Below, one piece after another: positions 25,019 to 34,869 of a stretch of 64,000 nt of DNA. The DNA comes from CAVUBL01 sp963837945 (lineage in GTDB: Bacteria > Acidobacteriota > Thermoanaerobaculia > Multivoradales > DATKCC01): positions 434,001-498,000 of the forward strand of contig CAWIQD010000004.1 in assembly GCA_963837945.1 (NCBI GenBank), written 5' to 3'. Position numbers and translations under genes: made by a program. Each line of letters starts with the position of its first letter. Within the stretch, counting starts at the first letter, position 1. The notes beneath the pieces are model-generated. The model worked only from the letters and a program-made list of their open reading frames with translations. It was not told the DNA's origin and did not search any database.

Positions 25019-25747
25019 CTACGTGGTGAGCGCCAGGAAGCGGTCGAGGATCCTCTCGGCCTCGCGCGAGGGCGCCAGCAGCTCGTCGATCCGCGCGTCG
25101 TCGGCGCCCGGCGGCAGGTACTCGTCGCGGTACATGAGGAGGCGGGCGCGCAGCCGCTCGCGGCTCATCTCGCTGTGGAACTGCGAGCCGTAGACCGGCT
25201 TGCCCACCACGCGCACCGCCTGGTGCGCGCAGCGCTCGGAGCGAGCGAGCACCTCGAGCCCGGCGGGCAGCTCGCCGATCCGGTCGTGGTGGCCGAGCTG
25301 CACGTCGAAGCGCCCGGGCAGGCCGGCGAAGAGCGGATCGCGGCGCCCCGCCGCGGTGAGCTCGATCGGGTGGGTTCCCACCTCCTCGCAGCCCGGGTCG
25401 GCGACCACCGTGCCGCCCAGCACCGCGGCCAGGAACTGGTGTCCCCAGCACGAGCCGTAGAGCGGCCGGTCCTCGTCGATCAGCCGCGCCACCACCTCGG
25501 CGAGGGGCGCCGTGAACGGGTGCTCGTCGACCGCCGAGTGGCCGCCGGCGCCGCCGATCAGGACGGCGTCGGCACGCTCCACGTGGCCCCACGCGACCGC
25601 CGGCCGCTCGACCAGGTTGATCGAGGTCATCTGCTCGGGAGCGAGCCGGCAGCGCTCGAGGAAGCAGAGCCGCTCCTGCTCCTCGGCGAGGCGGTTCGAG
25701 CGGATCTGGAACAAGACGACCCGGAGGCTCTCGCGCGGCTTGCCCAT
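25019..25747 (-). CDS. class I glutamine amidotransferase-like protein
   Basis: A stand-alone GATase1 domain of 242 residues. The nucleophile elbow is PLYGSCWGHQFLA (Cys 100) and the catalytic His-Glu is in VYGSQFHSEMS. The oxyanion region is LIGGAGGHSAVDE. It resembles the GMP-synthase-like YfeJ group or gamma-glutamyl hydrolases rather than a biosynthetic subunit, since no synthetase domain is near. It starts 10 bp after proline dehydrogenase, so it probably handles glutamine- or glutamate-linked nitrogen in the same unit. Substrate unknown. Confidence 0.85.
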   Translation of the reverse strand: MGKPRESLRVVLFQIRSNRLAEEQERLCFLERCRLAPEQMTSINLVERPAVAWGHVERADAVLIGGAGGHSAVDEHPFTAPLAEVVARLIDEDRPLYGSCWGHQFLAAVLGGTVVADPGCEEVGTHPIELTAAGRRDPLFAGLPGRFDVQLGHHDRIGELPAGLEVLARSERCAHQAVRVVGKPVYGSQFHSEMSRERLRARLLMYRDEYLPPGADDARIDELLAPSREAERILDRFLALTT

Positions 25748-25757
25748 CCCGGTGAGC

Positions 25758-26660
25758 CTACGCCCTCCGGCCGAGGGTGGCGCGGACCACGTGGCCGGCG
25801 ATCTCCGGGTTCTCGCGCAGCCGGCGCATCGAGTAGGCGTACCACTCGCGGCCGTAGGGGGTGTAGATGCGCATCCGGTGGCCGCGCTCGATCAGCACGT
25901 CGCGCAGCTCGTGGTCGACCCCGAGGAGCATCTGAAACTCGTAGCGCTCGCGGGGCACGCCGAGCCGGTCGAGAAGCGCGGTGGCGGCGCACACGAGGTA
26001 CTCGTCGTGGGTCGCGATGCCGACGTAGACGCCGCGGGCCAAGAGCTTCTCGAGGGCCGCCACGAAGTTCGCCCGCACGGTCTCGTAGCCCTTCCAGGCG
26101 ATCCGCCGCGGCTCGATGTAGATCCCCTTGCACAGGCGGACGTTGGCGCCCTCGGCGGGCAGGGAGTCCACGTCCGCCAAGGTACGGCGCATGTAGCCCT
26201 GGAGCACGCAACCGACGTTGCCGTAGCGCGCCTGGAGGTCGCGGTAGATCCGGAGCGTCGCGTCGGTGGTCGAGGCGTCCTCCATGTCGATGCGCACGAA
26301 GTTTCCGCGCTCCCCCGCCGCCCGGACGATCCGCTCGGCGTTGGCGTGGCAGAAGTCCTCGTCGATCGCCAGACCGAACATGGTGAGCTTGATCGAGAGG
26401 TTCGAGTCGATCCCCTCGCCCTCGATCCGCTCGAGCACCCGCAGGCACTCCTCGGTGAAGGCGCTCGCCCGCGCGCGGTCGCGGACCTCCTCGCCGAGCA
26501 CGTCGAGGGTCGCCATCGCGCCCGCCTCGTTGAGGCCGCGCACGGTGGCGACGGCCGCGTCCAGGGTGTCGCCGGCGACGTAGCGCCGGGAGACGCGGCG
26601 GACGATCGGTTTGGGGACGAGGGGGAGGGTGGTGACGAGCAGTCGATTGAACACACTCAT
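25758..26660 (-). CDS. proline dehydrogenase
   Basis: The FAD enzyme that oxidises proline to pyrroline-5-carboxylate, single-domain form of about 300 residues. Motifs: NLSIKLTMFGLAIDEDFC, VRIDMEDASTTDATL, GCVLQGYMRRTLADV, VRLCKGIY and the C-terminal substrate helix YGREWYAYSMRRLRENP (Y..RR..ENP). The start was set at the internal Met (MSVFNRLLV) because the family begins there. No P5C dehydrogenase gene is in the window. Confidence 0.95.
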   Translation of the reverse strand: MSVFNRLLVTTLPLVPKPIVRRVSRRYVAGDTLDAAVATVRGLNEAGAMATLDVLGEEVRDRARASAFTEECLRVLERIEGEGIDSNLSIKLTMFGLAIDEDFCHANAERIVRAAGERGNFVRIDMEDASTTDATLRIYRDLQARYGNVGCVLQGYMRRTLADVDSLPAEGANVRLCKGIYIEPRRIAWKGYETVRANFVAALEKLLARGVYVGIATHDEYLVCAATALLDRLGVPRERYEFQMLLGVDHELRDVLIERGHRMRIYTPYGREWYAYSMRRLRENPEIAGHVVRATLGRRA

Positions 26661-26690
26661 CTCAGCGGATCCCCCCCGCAACCCCTCGCT

Positions 26691-26719
26691 CCCCTTCCCA
26701 CCCCCGAGGGGGGAAGGGG
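26691..26719. terminator. GC-rich hairpin between the PaaA-like and proline dehydrogenase genes
   Basis: CCCCTTCCC (26691-26699) pairs with GGGAAGGGG (26711-26719), with extra C/G pairs inside. There is no T run. It could be an intrinsic terminator, an attenuator or a dispersed repeat. Confidence 0.35.
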
Positions 26720-26762
26720 ACGCCCCCTCCCTGGTCGGTCTCCCATGGTCTCGGTCGCTTGT

Positions 26763-28086
26763 CTAGGCGGTCGCGGTTTCGGCGGCCGGGGCGTCGACCA
26801 CCCAGCGCACCGACTTCGAGCACGGGCAGGTGCCGGCGACCCGGCGCAGGGCCGGCAGCTCGCGCGAGGCTTCCTCGGCGCTCATCTCGCCCGCCTCGAC
26901 CTGGCGCAGGCGGTCGACGAAGCCCTTGAAGTCGCTCGAGGCGAGGTAGGACTCGGGCAGGCTCCGGCGCAGGTGCTCGAGGTACCGGGCGACGGTCTCG
27001 AAGGTCTCGCCGCGCGCGCCGACGATGGCCGAAGGCGGGCACGCCGCGGCGCCGGAAGAAGGACCGGTGCGGCAGGTAGAGCAGGTCCTCGGGCCGGACG
27101 CCCTGGACCGTCTCCCCGGCCTCCAGCCGGTCGAGGGCGCGGTTGGCCTCGGGCAGGTCGAGCTCCGGGAGCCGGGCGCGCAGGTAGCGCTTGTTCAGGT
27201 CGCGCACCACCTTGCCCACCTCCTGGTAGTACTGCTCCTGGGCCTCGGCGTTCTTCATCGGCTTCAAGCCGTAGCGCACGTTGGTGCCGCCGCCGCGCTC
27301 GTCGCCGAACATCTCGAGGCCGCGGGGCAGCCACTTGTTGATCGCCTTCTGGAGCATCTCCATCGAGATGTAGACCTCGCCCTCGGCCGCCTGCTGCGCC
27401 CAGCGGCGCATCGGGACGACGCCGGTCGCGAGATGGAAGGCCTCCTCGCGCAGCATCTGGGGCATCGACTCGGCCATCGGCCGGTAGGCGCTCACCCGCT
27501 GCATCGAGAGCTGGTACTTGCCGACCCGGTCGATCAGGCAGCAGAAGGTGACGTTGTCGACGAAGGAGTCGAAGTCGATGTTGAAGGCCCCGAGGATGTG
27601 GGAGCCGGTGGTCATCGACAGGATCTCCTCGATCACCTCGGCGCTCGAGTCCTTCGACACCGAGCTCCAGTCGTCCTCGACCAGCAGGTGGAGCATCTGG
27701 TAGCCGTGGCGCAGCTCCTCGGCCATCATCCGCAGGACCCAGAACTGCTCCTCCTCCTCCTGGGCGCGGGCGAGGGTCAGGCGGTGCTGCTGGATGGAGC
27801 CGAACTCGGTCGAGGCCTGGGCCTTGATCGCGCCGAACACGTGGTGGGCCTGCTCGGGGTGCATCTCGGACGCCCGGCAGTACTTCGGCTTGCCCTTCTC
27901 GTCGCCGACCTCGATCTCGCCGCACATCCCCATCTCGCGGTAGGCGCAGAGCTCCATGCGCTGATCGTTCGGGAAGTGCTTCTCCCAGTGGTCCATCAGG
28001 AAGTCGAAATCGGTCAGGTAGGTGTCCTTCCAGCGCAGGACGGCGTCGTGGAAGGGCTTGGGCAGGCTGGCGGTGCGTGGTTTCAT
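26763..28086 (-). CDS. PaaA/PaaC-like ferritin-fold di-iron oxygenase component, frameshifted
   Basis: Resembles the phenylacetyl-CoA epoxidase catalytic subunit family. The ferritin-like helices include QEEEEQFWVLRMMAEELRHG with carboxylate and His ligands, and REEAFHLATGVVPMRRW later. LWKDTYLTDFDFLMDHWEKH-like text opens the protein, followed by a Cys-containing loop (CAYREMGMCGE). A one-base shift near 27031 moves the frame to AIVGARGETFETVARYLEHL and a C-terminal block with GTCPCSKSVRWVV, ending at 26763. The restored length is about 440. No PaaB/C/E partners are adjacent, so the phenylacetate role is uncertain; it may act on another thioester. Confidence 0.7.
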
Positions 28087-28126
28087 GAAGGCTCGTTCCT
28101 CGCGGTCTCGGTGGGGGCGCCGGCTC

Positions 28127-28585
28127 TCAAGCCAGGTCCAGGACGAACGGCAGCAGCGGCGCCGGCTCGAAGCCCAGAGAGCGGAAGAACCCGGCGATGT
28201 CGCCCATCTCCCGCTCGTCGACCAGGGTCCGGACCCGGGTCGCGCCCTGGTCGCGGAAGTGGTCGAGGACGGCCTCGGCCATCCGGCGTCCGACCGAGCG
28301 GCCGCGGGCGTCCGGATCGACGCCCAGGACCTCGATCCAGCCGGTCGGCTCCTCGAGGCCGAACTCGCCGCTCCGGACCTCGCCCAGCATGAAGCCGACG
28401 ACCTTGCCGTCCGAGGCCACCGCCACGACCGATGCGTCCGGATCCCTGCGGATGTAGTAACCGAGGCGCCGCTCCCAGACTTCCGGCCGGTAGCGGCCGC
28501 CGATCTTCTCGTCGATCGCGACGATGTCGCCGATGTCGAGATCGTCGGCCGGGCGGATCGTGACCTCTTCGATGGTGTCGGGCAT
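28127..28585 (-). CDS. GNAT family N-acetyltransferase
   Basis: A 152-residue GNAT. Motif A is WIEVLGVDPDARGRSVGRRM, with the acetyl-CoA pyrophosphate loop RGRSVG. The start motif is IRPADDLDIGDIVAIDEKIG and the end is FFRSLGFEPAPLLPF. The layout is like RimI-type protein or metabolite acetyltransferases. It lies 40 bp before the PaaA-like gene. The target is unknown. Confidence 0.88.
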   Translation of the reverse strand: MPDTIEEVTIRPADDLDIGDIVAIDEKIGGRYRPEVWERRLGYYIRRDPDASVVAVASDGKVVGFMLGEVRSGEFGLEEPTGWIEVLGVDPDARGRSVGRRMAEAVLDHFRDQGATRVRTLVDEREMGDIAGFFRSLGFEPAPLLPFVLDLA

Positions 28586-28701
28586 GCGGATCCTTCTCGG
28601 GAGGTGGAGGGCCGGAGGCGCCGGACCGGGCTCCCGACGGGGGTGATTCTACCGTGGTGCCGGGGCGGCGCAAGCGCGTCCTCCCGGCGAGGAGGTCCGG
28701 C

Positions 28702-29997
28702 TCAGAGATAGCCGAGGGCGCGGAGCTCCTGCCGGCCGTCCGGCCCCGAAGGCGGACGCAGGCGCGGCTCGGCCAGGATCTTGCGCCGGCGCAGCCGGAG
28801 GAGCTCCTGGGCGAGCGCCGCGAGGACCTCCCGGTGCCGGGACGCCACGTCACGGCGCTCGCCGGCATCGAAGTCCAGGTTGTACAGCCGGCCGGTGCCC
28901 CTCTGGTCCCAGACCGCCTTCCAGAACCCCCGGCGCAGCGCCACCTGCCAGCGGTTCTGGCTGTAGACGAGCGGCTCGGCCTCGCCGAGGAGCGGCACGC
29001 CGTCGGCCGCCCAGCCCTCCGGCGCCGGCACGCCGAGACGCCGCAGCGCCGTGGGCGCGATCCCCAGGGTCGACACCGGAAGGTCCACGATCTCTCCCCG
29101 CGGACAGCTCGGGCACCGCACGACCAGCGGGACGTGGATCTGGTCCTGCGTGAGCTGGTGGCCGTGGCTGAAGTAGTAGCCGTGGTCCCCGGCCAGCGCC
29201 TCGCCGTGATCCGCGGTCAGCACGACCACCGCGTCCTCGAGGACCCCGAGGCCGTCGAGCGCTCGCAGCAGGCGGGAGACCTCGCGGTCCATGTAGTGGA
29301 TCTCGGCGGCGTAGCGGGCGAGGTACCGGCGACCATCGCGCTCGGGCGGCGAGAGCCCCACCTGCTGGTAGGACGGGATGCCGCCTCGGCCGCTGATGTC
29401 CCCCTCGGGCAGGAGGCGGAGGCTCCTGGGCGCCTCGAAGGCTTCGGCCGGGAACCGGCTCAGGTCCTTCTCCGGGGGCAGGTACGGCCCGTGGGGGTCC
29501 ATGTAGTGGACCCAGAGGAAGAGCCGGCGCCCGGCGGCGAGGTCCTCCCTCCGCGCCGTTACCCGGGCGAGCGCGGCGTCGGTGATCTCGCGGGCACTCG
29601 GCTTGGGCGGCCGCGCGACGATCTCGTAGCCCTCGAAGCCCTGGTCGAAGCCCATGCCCCGGTCGAGGATCACGTTCCCGACGACGGCTTCGGTGGCGAA
29701 GCCGGCGTCGTGCAGGACCTCGGCCAGGGTCGGGACCTCGAGCGACAGCAGGTGAGAGTTGGCGATCACCCCCGAGCGGCGGGGCAGCAGGCCGGTGAGG
29801 ATTCCCGCGGTGCCGGGCGAGGTCTCCGTGCCCGCCGACTGCGCGGCGGTGAAGCGCACGCCGGTGTCGGCGAAGCGCTCGAGCTCGGGCGTCAAGGGAC
29901 GGCCGGCGCGCTCGGTGGCGAAATGGTCGGCGCGCCAGGTGTCGACGGTGACGAGGATCAGGTTGCGGGCCGGTTGCGGGGACCGCTGACAGGCCAT
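28702..29997 (-). CDS. sulfatase/alkaline-phosphatase superfamily protein
   Basis: A sulfatase-fold hydrolase. LILVTVDTWRADHF holds the first metal Asp. The nucleophile region is GTETSPGTAGILTGLLP, with Ser/Thr rather than the C/S-x-P-x-R formylglycine motif. HYMDPHGPYLPP and VVVLTADHGEALAGDHG carry the other ligands. It may be a phosphatase, phosphoglycerol transferase or degenerate sulfatase. The Met at 29997 is probably not the true start: the frame stays open upstream and encodes RRALLAVALALVAALSMAC, a typical lipoprotein signal, but no ATG/GTG/TTG is in that frame. An ATG near 30119 in another frame suggests a lost base. Confidence 0.85.
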   Translation of the reverse strand: MACQRSPQPARNLILVTVDTWRADHFATERAGRPLTPELERFADTGVRFTAAQSAGTETSPGTAGILTGLLPRRSGVIANSHLLSLEVPTLAEVLHDAGFATEAVVGNVILDRGMGFDQGFEGYEIVARPPKPSAREITDAALARVTARREDLAAGRRLFLWVHYMDPHGPYLPPEKDLSRFPAEAFEAPRSLRLLPEGDISGRGGIPSYQQVGLSPPERDGRRYLARYAAEIHYMDREVSRLLRALDGLGVLEDAVVVLTADHGEALAGDHGYYFSHGHQLTQDQIHVPLVVRCPSCPRGEIVDLPVSTLGIAPTALRRLGVPAPEGWAADGVPLLGEAEPLVYSQNRWQVALRRGFWKAVWDQRGTGRLYNLDFDAGERRDVASRHREVLAALAQELLRLRRRKILAEPRLRPPSGPDGRQELRALGYL

Positions 29998-30137
29998 CGA
30001 GAGCGCCGCGACGAGCGCGAGGGCGACGGCGAGCAGCGCTCGCCTCGCGCGCCGGGAGCGGCGGCCGGAGCCACGGTCCGCCGCGCTCCGAGACGCTCCT
30101 GGGTGGTCTCCCCCATCCCCTTACCGACTCCGGCGCC

Positions 30138-31122
<985 letters not shown>

Positions 31123-31238
31123 GACGGCTCGAGGGGTCGCGTCGGCTGCCGGTGGACCGAGGGCGGGCGGCGGGAGGTACGTCCCGGCCGGCCCTATCGT
31201 ACGACAACCCGGCGAGCGTCCCAAGCTTCCGGGCTCGC

Positions 31239-31267
31239 TTGACCCGTCTCGGCCGATCCCGTAACGT
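31239..31267 (+). promoter_or_regulatory. sigma-70-like promoter
   Basis: TTGACC (31239-31244), a 17 bp spacer and TAACGT (31262-31267), 54 bp upstream of the membrane protein gene at 31322. AAGGAGG precedes that start. Confidence 0.5.
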
Positions 31268-31321
31268 TGCGTCAATCCGAAAACTTGCCGTCGCTCGAGG
31301 CACGGCGGAAGGAGGGCTGCG

Positions 31322-32236
31322 ATGAACAGCCTCAAGCGGCTCGGGCTCCTGCTCTGGTACGGGCTCGGCCTGTACCTGGTGCTCCTCTACCTCCAGGCGG
31401 TGGTCGTCCCCTGGTTCCGGGTGGTCGCCGGGGCCGGCACCGCCGCGAACGTCCTGGGCCTGGTCGAGGCCCTGGTGGGCCTGGCCGTCCTGGCCGGCGT
31501 CTTCGTGCTGCTCCACCTGGCGGCGCGCTCCTTCCCCGCCATGGCCGACGCCTGGGTGGCGCGCGCGACGAGCCGCCCCGCGGCCCCCGCGACCCCCGCC
31601 CCGGGCGAGTACTTTCCCAGCCCGGGCACGGTCGTGGTCGGAGTCTGGCTACTGGCGATCGCGGTCGTCAACGTGCTGGCGCTCTTCGCCGTCATCGAGC
31701 CGCCCCCCTGGCTGCACCGGAGCTTCCCCTCGATCGACCCCGAGAAGGCCGGCGTGGTCCAGGACATGCTCGTCACCATGTTCGCCGCCGGCATCGGAAG
31801 CACCATCAGCGTGATCTTCGGCTACCTCGAGCACGCCTCGATCAAGAAGGACTTCGACCTCGCCTACTGCCCCTGGTACGTCGCTCGCCCGATCCTGGGC
31901 ATGCTGACCGGCGCGATCTTCTACTTCGTCCTCAAGGGAGGGCTGCTGGCCACCACGTCGGGCACGGCCACCACGTCGGGCCTGGCCGCCGGCAAGGAGC
32001 TGATGGTCGGCGGCCAGAACCTGAACGACCTCAGCCTCGCCGGCTTCGGCGCCCTCGTCGGCCTGTTCAGCAAGAACGCCCTCGAGAAGCTCAAGGAGGT
32101 GTTCAACACACTGTTCGCCACCGTGGGCGACGCGGCGAGCGAGGGCGGCGGGAAGGGCAAGGCCGGCGGCGCCGGCGGCGCCGGAGCCCCCGACCCGCCG
32201 CCGGCTACCGACGAACCGGCGGCGGGAGGGGGCTGA
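31322..32236 (+). CDS. polytopic membrane protein of unknown function
   Basis: A 304-residue protein with hydrophobic segments near 7-30 (LGLLLWYGLGLYLVLLYLQA), 40-70, 105-125 (VVGVWLLAIAVVNVLALFAV), 150-170 (LVTMFAAGIGSTISVIFGYL) and 190-210 (LGMLTGAIFYFVLKGG). The C-terminal part has GFGALVGLFSKNALEKLKEV followed by a Gly/Ala/Pro-rich soluble tail. No family was recognised. It stands alone between divergent lipA and convergent secreted proteins. Confidence 0.75.
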   Translation: MNSLKRLGLLLWYGLGLYLVLLYLQAVVVPWFRVVAGAGTAANVLGLVEALVGLAVLAGVFVLLHLAARSFPAMADAWVARATSRPAAPATPAPGEYFPSPGTVVVGVWLLAIAVVNVLALFAVIEPPPWLHRSFPSIDPEKAGVVQDMLVTMFAAGIGSTISVIFGYLEHASIKKDFDLAYCPWYVARPILGMLTGAIFYFVLKGGLLATTSGTATTSGLAAGKELMVGGQNLNDLSLAGFGALVGLFSKNALEKLKEVFNTLFATVGDAASEGGGKGKAGGAGGAGAPDPPPATDEPAAGGG

Positions 32237-32254
32237 GCGGGCCGCCCGGCCCAC

Positions 32255-33287
32255 TCAGGGAATGATGTACGCCTCGAAGATCGCGTCCCAGCTCTGTGAC
32301 AGGCCGTCGGGCGGGTTCGCCGAGTTCAACGCGAAGCCGTAGATCTGGAGATCCACCGCGATGTCGGGGATGTTCCAGATCGAGACCCAGCCGGAGTTCG
32401 AACCCACGATGTCGAAGAAGTTGACGACGTGATCGAGCCGCTGAGGAGTATTGAAGCTGAGGGAGCCGTCCGGGTTGTAGATTTTGAACGGGTAGGTGCT
32501 GCCGCAGACCATCGGGTGTGCGTCGCAGTAAACCGAAGGCCCGCCGCTGGCGCTCGGGTACCAGGTGAAGAGGACGATGCGGGTGGTGCCGTTGAGCGCC
32601 GCCGGGGGACTGCCGAACTGCCGGAAGTGCACCCGGTCGACGACGTCGTTGTTGTTCCCGGTACAAGGGTCACCGCTCGCGAGCTGCGCGGCACAGGAGC
32701 GCGCGGTCGCGTCGATCTCCTCTCGAGTGTCGGAACCCTGGTAGAACCCGCGAAGGAAGCTGTCGATCCCCGAGTCCACCCCTTCGAGCGGCACCATCGC
32801 GAGGCCGTTGGCGGAGCCCTGGGAGAGGCGCGTGTAGTAGATGTAGCCCTCGAGGACGTTGTGTTGGCGAAAACGGGAAGCCCGCCTGGCGAGGGTTCAT
32901 TCCGGTCGTCGCGGTGACGGCGTCGATGGTGACGAAGCCGTAGTAGAAGCTCCCCACCGCGAGCGCCGCCCTCACCCCGGCCGAGGCCGAGTTGAGGAGG
33001 TCGCGCATGGCGAGGTCGTGGGTGGCGAAGCCCGGGATCACGAAGTTCTGGTACGCGACCGCGTTGCCGTCCCAGTCCCAGATCTGGAGGTGGACGAGCT
33101 GGTCGCCACCGAAGGCGTTGTTGATCGCGAGGAGGGTGTCGTTCGGGTGGGCCATGGCATCGATCCCGGTCTGGAAGTAGGGCACCAGGAGCGAGGCGGC
33201 GGGCACGCGGTCGGGCGTGCCGGGGATGGCGAGGACGGCGATGGGCAGGGCGGCGAGGAGAAGGCTCGCCACGAGGACTCGGCGCAT
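32255..33287 (-). CDS. secreted protein, tandem paralogue A, frameshifted
   Basis: An exported protein closely related to the next gene upstream. The signal peptide is followed by IPGTPDRVPAASLLVPYFQT, a stretch shared almost exactly with its neighbour. It continues NDTLLAINNAFGGDQLVHLQ and GSFYYGFVTIDAVT. A one-base shift near 32865 leads to NGLAMVPLEGVDSGIDSFLR-like text, RLDHVVNFFDIVGSNSGWVS and the end SQSWDAIFEAYIIP. The restored length is about 344. GGGAGACCTGACC precedes the ATG at 33287. No known domain; beta-rich with few cysteines. Confidence 0.7.
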
Positions 33288-33447
33288 GGTCAGGTCTCCC
33301 TTCGGAGAAAGAGGCAGTCGGCGCATCGGTGCGGACGGCCAACGTTGGAACGGCTCAGTGGCCTGGAGAGAGTAACGGATTCCGGGGAGGTTTTCCTCAC
33401 CCCGTCGGGTGGCTCGGTCGCTCCGTCGAAGCCGGAGCGGGACTCCC

Positions 33448-34476
33448 TCAGGGTGCGATCGTCGCCTCGAAGATCGCGTCCCAGCTCCGGGACGGACCGG
33501 CGGCGGGGCGCGCCGAGTCGATCGAGAAGGCGTAGACCTCGAGATCGCCGCCGCCGGCGGGCACGTTCGAGATCGACGCCCAGCCGGAGGTCGGGAGCGC
33601 GACGTCGATCACGTTGACCACGTGGTCGAGGCGCGTCGTCCCGTCGACGGCGAGCGAGCCGTCCGCCCGGTGCACCCGGAACGGGTAGGCGCTCGCGCAC
33701 GAAGGGTCCGAGTCGCAGCGCACCGAGATGCCGGCGCCGGTCGCGAAGGCGTCCCAGGCGAAGACGACCAGCCGGGTGGTGCCGCCGAGCGCGGGCAGGC
33801 CGAGCTGGCGGAAGTCGATGTGCTCGATCACGTCGTTCACGTCGCGGGTGCAGGGGACCTGCCGGACGAGCTGGTCGGCGCAGATCCGCGAGTCGTGGTC
33901 GATCTCCTCGCGGTGGCCGCCGGGGTAGAAGTCCCGCAGGTAGGCGTCGAGGCCCGGGTCGACGGCCTCGAGCGGCACCATGGCGAGACCGTTGGCCGAG
34001 CCCTCGGCGAGCCGCGTGTAGTAGGCGAAGCCGACGAGCGCGTTGTCGGCCGAGAACGTGAAGCCCTCCTCGATCGGGGTGTGCGGCGTCGGCTCGGTGA
34101 TCGCGTCGACGGTGACGAAGCCGCGGTAGAAGGCGCCCACCCGGAGCGCCGCGCGCGCCGCGGCCGGAGCCGCGCCGATCAGGTCGCGCAGCGCACGGTC
34201 CCAGGTCTCGAAGCCGTGGAGCTGGACGTTGCGGGCGAGCTCGACCGCGTGGCCGTCCCGGTCCCAGACCTGGACGTGGATCCAGCGGTCGCCCGGGAGC
34301 GCGTTGGTCACCGCGAGCAGCGTGTCGTCCGGGTGGACGTCCGGGTCGACCCCGGTCTCGAAGTAGGGCACGAGCAGCGTCGCCGCCGGCACCCGGTCCG
34401 GCGTGCCGGGGATGGCGTGAGCCGCGGCGGGCAGAAGGGCGAGGACGAGAATCGCCCAGACACATCGATGAACCAT
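33448..34476 (-). CDS. secreted protein, tandem paralogue B
   Basis: The intact 342-residue member of the pair. The signal peptide (ILVLALLPAAAHA) is followed by IPGTPDRVPAATLLVPYFET, then DDTLLAVTNALPGDRWIHVQ, AFYRGFVTVDAIT, YYTRLAEGSANGLAMVPLEA, CTRDVNDVIEHIDFRQLGLP and the end SRSWDAIFEATIAP. Its paralogue shares every one of these blocks in order. It may be an extracellular structural or binding protein. No enzyme motif is visible. A GATC-centred imperfect palindrome lies about 55-80 bp upstream (around 34531-34556). Confidence 0.75.
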   Translation of the reverse strand: MVHRCVWAILVLALLPAAAHAIPGTPDRVPAATLLVPYFETGVDPDVHPDDTLLAVTNALPGDRWIHVQVWDRDGHAVELARNVQLHGFETWDRALRDLIGAAPAAARAALRVGAFYRGFVTVDAITEPTPHTPIEEGFTFSADNALVGFAYYTRLAEGSANGLAMVPLEAVDPGLDAYLRDFYPGGHREEIDHDSRICADQLVRQVPCTRDVNDVIEHIDFRQLGLPALGGTTRLVVFAWDAFATGAGISVRCDSDPSCASAYPFRVHRADGSLAVDGTTRLDHVVNVIDVALPTSGWASISNVPAGGGDLEVYAFSIDSARPAAGPSRSWDAIFEATIAP

Positions 34477-34869
34477 CGGAGCTCCAAGTCAGGGCCGACG
34501 CGAAGAGAGATCGCTCCGGCCGCCGGGCTCCGGCGCGCCGCGGCGCGATCGCGCGGCGCCGGGCCCTCGGCCGGCCTTGCCTGGGTGGCGCGCCCTGCGA
34601 GGACCGTGCCGCGAAGGCCTGGGGAGCCGGGAGTCACCTAAGCTTGCATATGCTGAATTGCGATCGGCTAGAATGGTCAGGAACAACGAGGCACAGCTCG
34701 CCCTCGAACGAGAACGAGGCCGGCGTGACGTATGGCTAAGCCGCTAGCTACCGAACCTAGAGCTCAGCAGTGAGAGCGCGATGCACGGCTAGAGTCTCGT
34801 CGCAGACGACGCGCTCGGCCAACCGCCTCCATTGCCCGGCTTGCCCCACGTCTGCAAGGAGAAGAGACG
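34477..34869. other. 393 bp intergenic stretch between divergent genes
   Basis: No coding sequence is convincing here. It contains the imperfect GATC-centred palindrome near 34531-34556, a promoter-like pair at 34644-34674 and an AAGGAGAAGAG ribosome site just before 34870. Confidence 0.6.
34644..34674 (+). promoter_or_regulatory. possible promoter
   Basis: TTGCAT (34644-34649), a 19 bp spacer and TAGAAT (34669-34674). The region is visibly less GC-rich than its surroundings. It would drive the secreted-protein/metzincin pair at 34870-38285. The spacing is longer than ideal. Confidence 0.35.

Noticed and set aside
23012..26386. A plus-strand open frame of over 1100 codons
   Set aside because: It runs antisense across recN, the amidotransferase and proline dehydrogenase and consists of Arg/Ala/Gly-rich text without domains. 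High GC removes stops in such frames.
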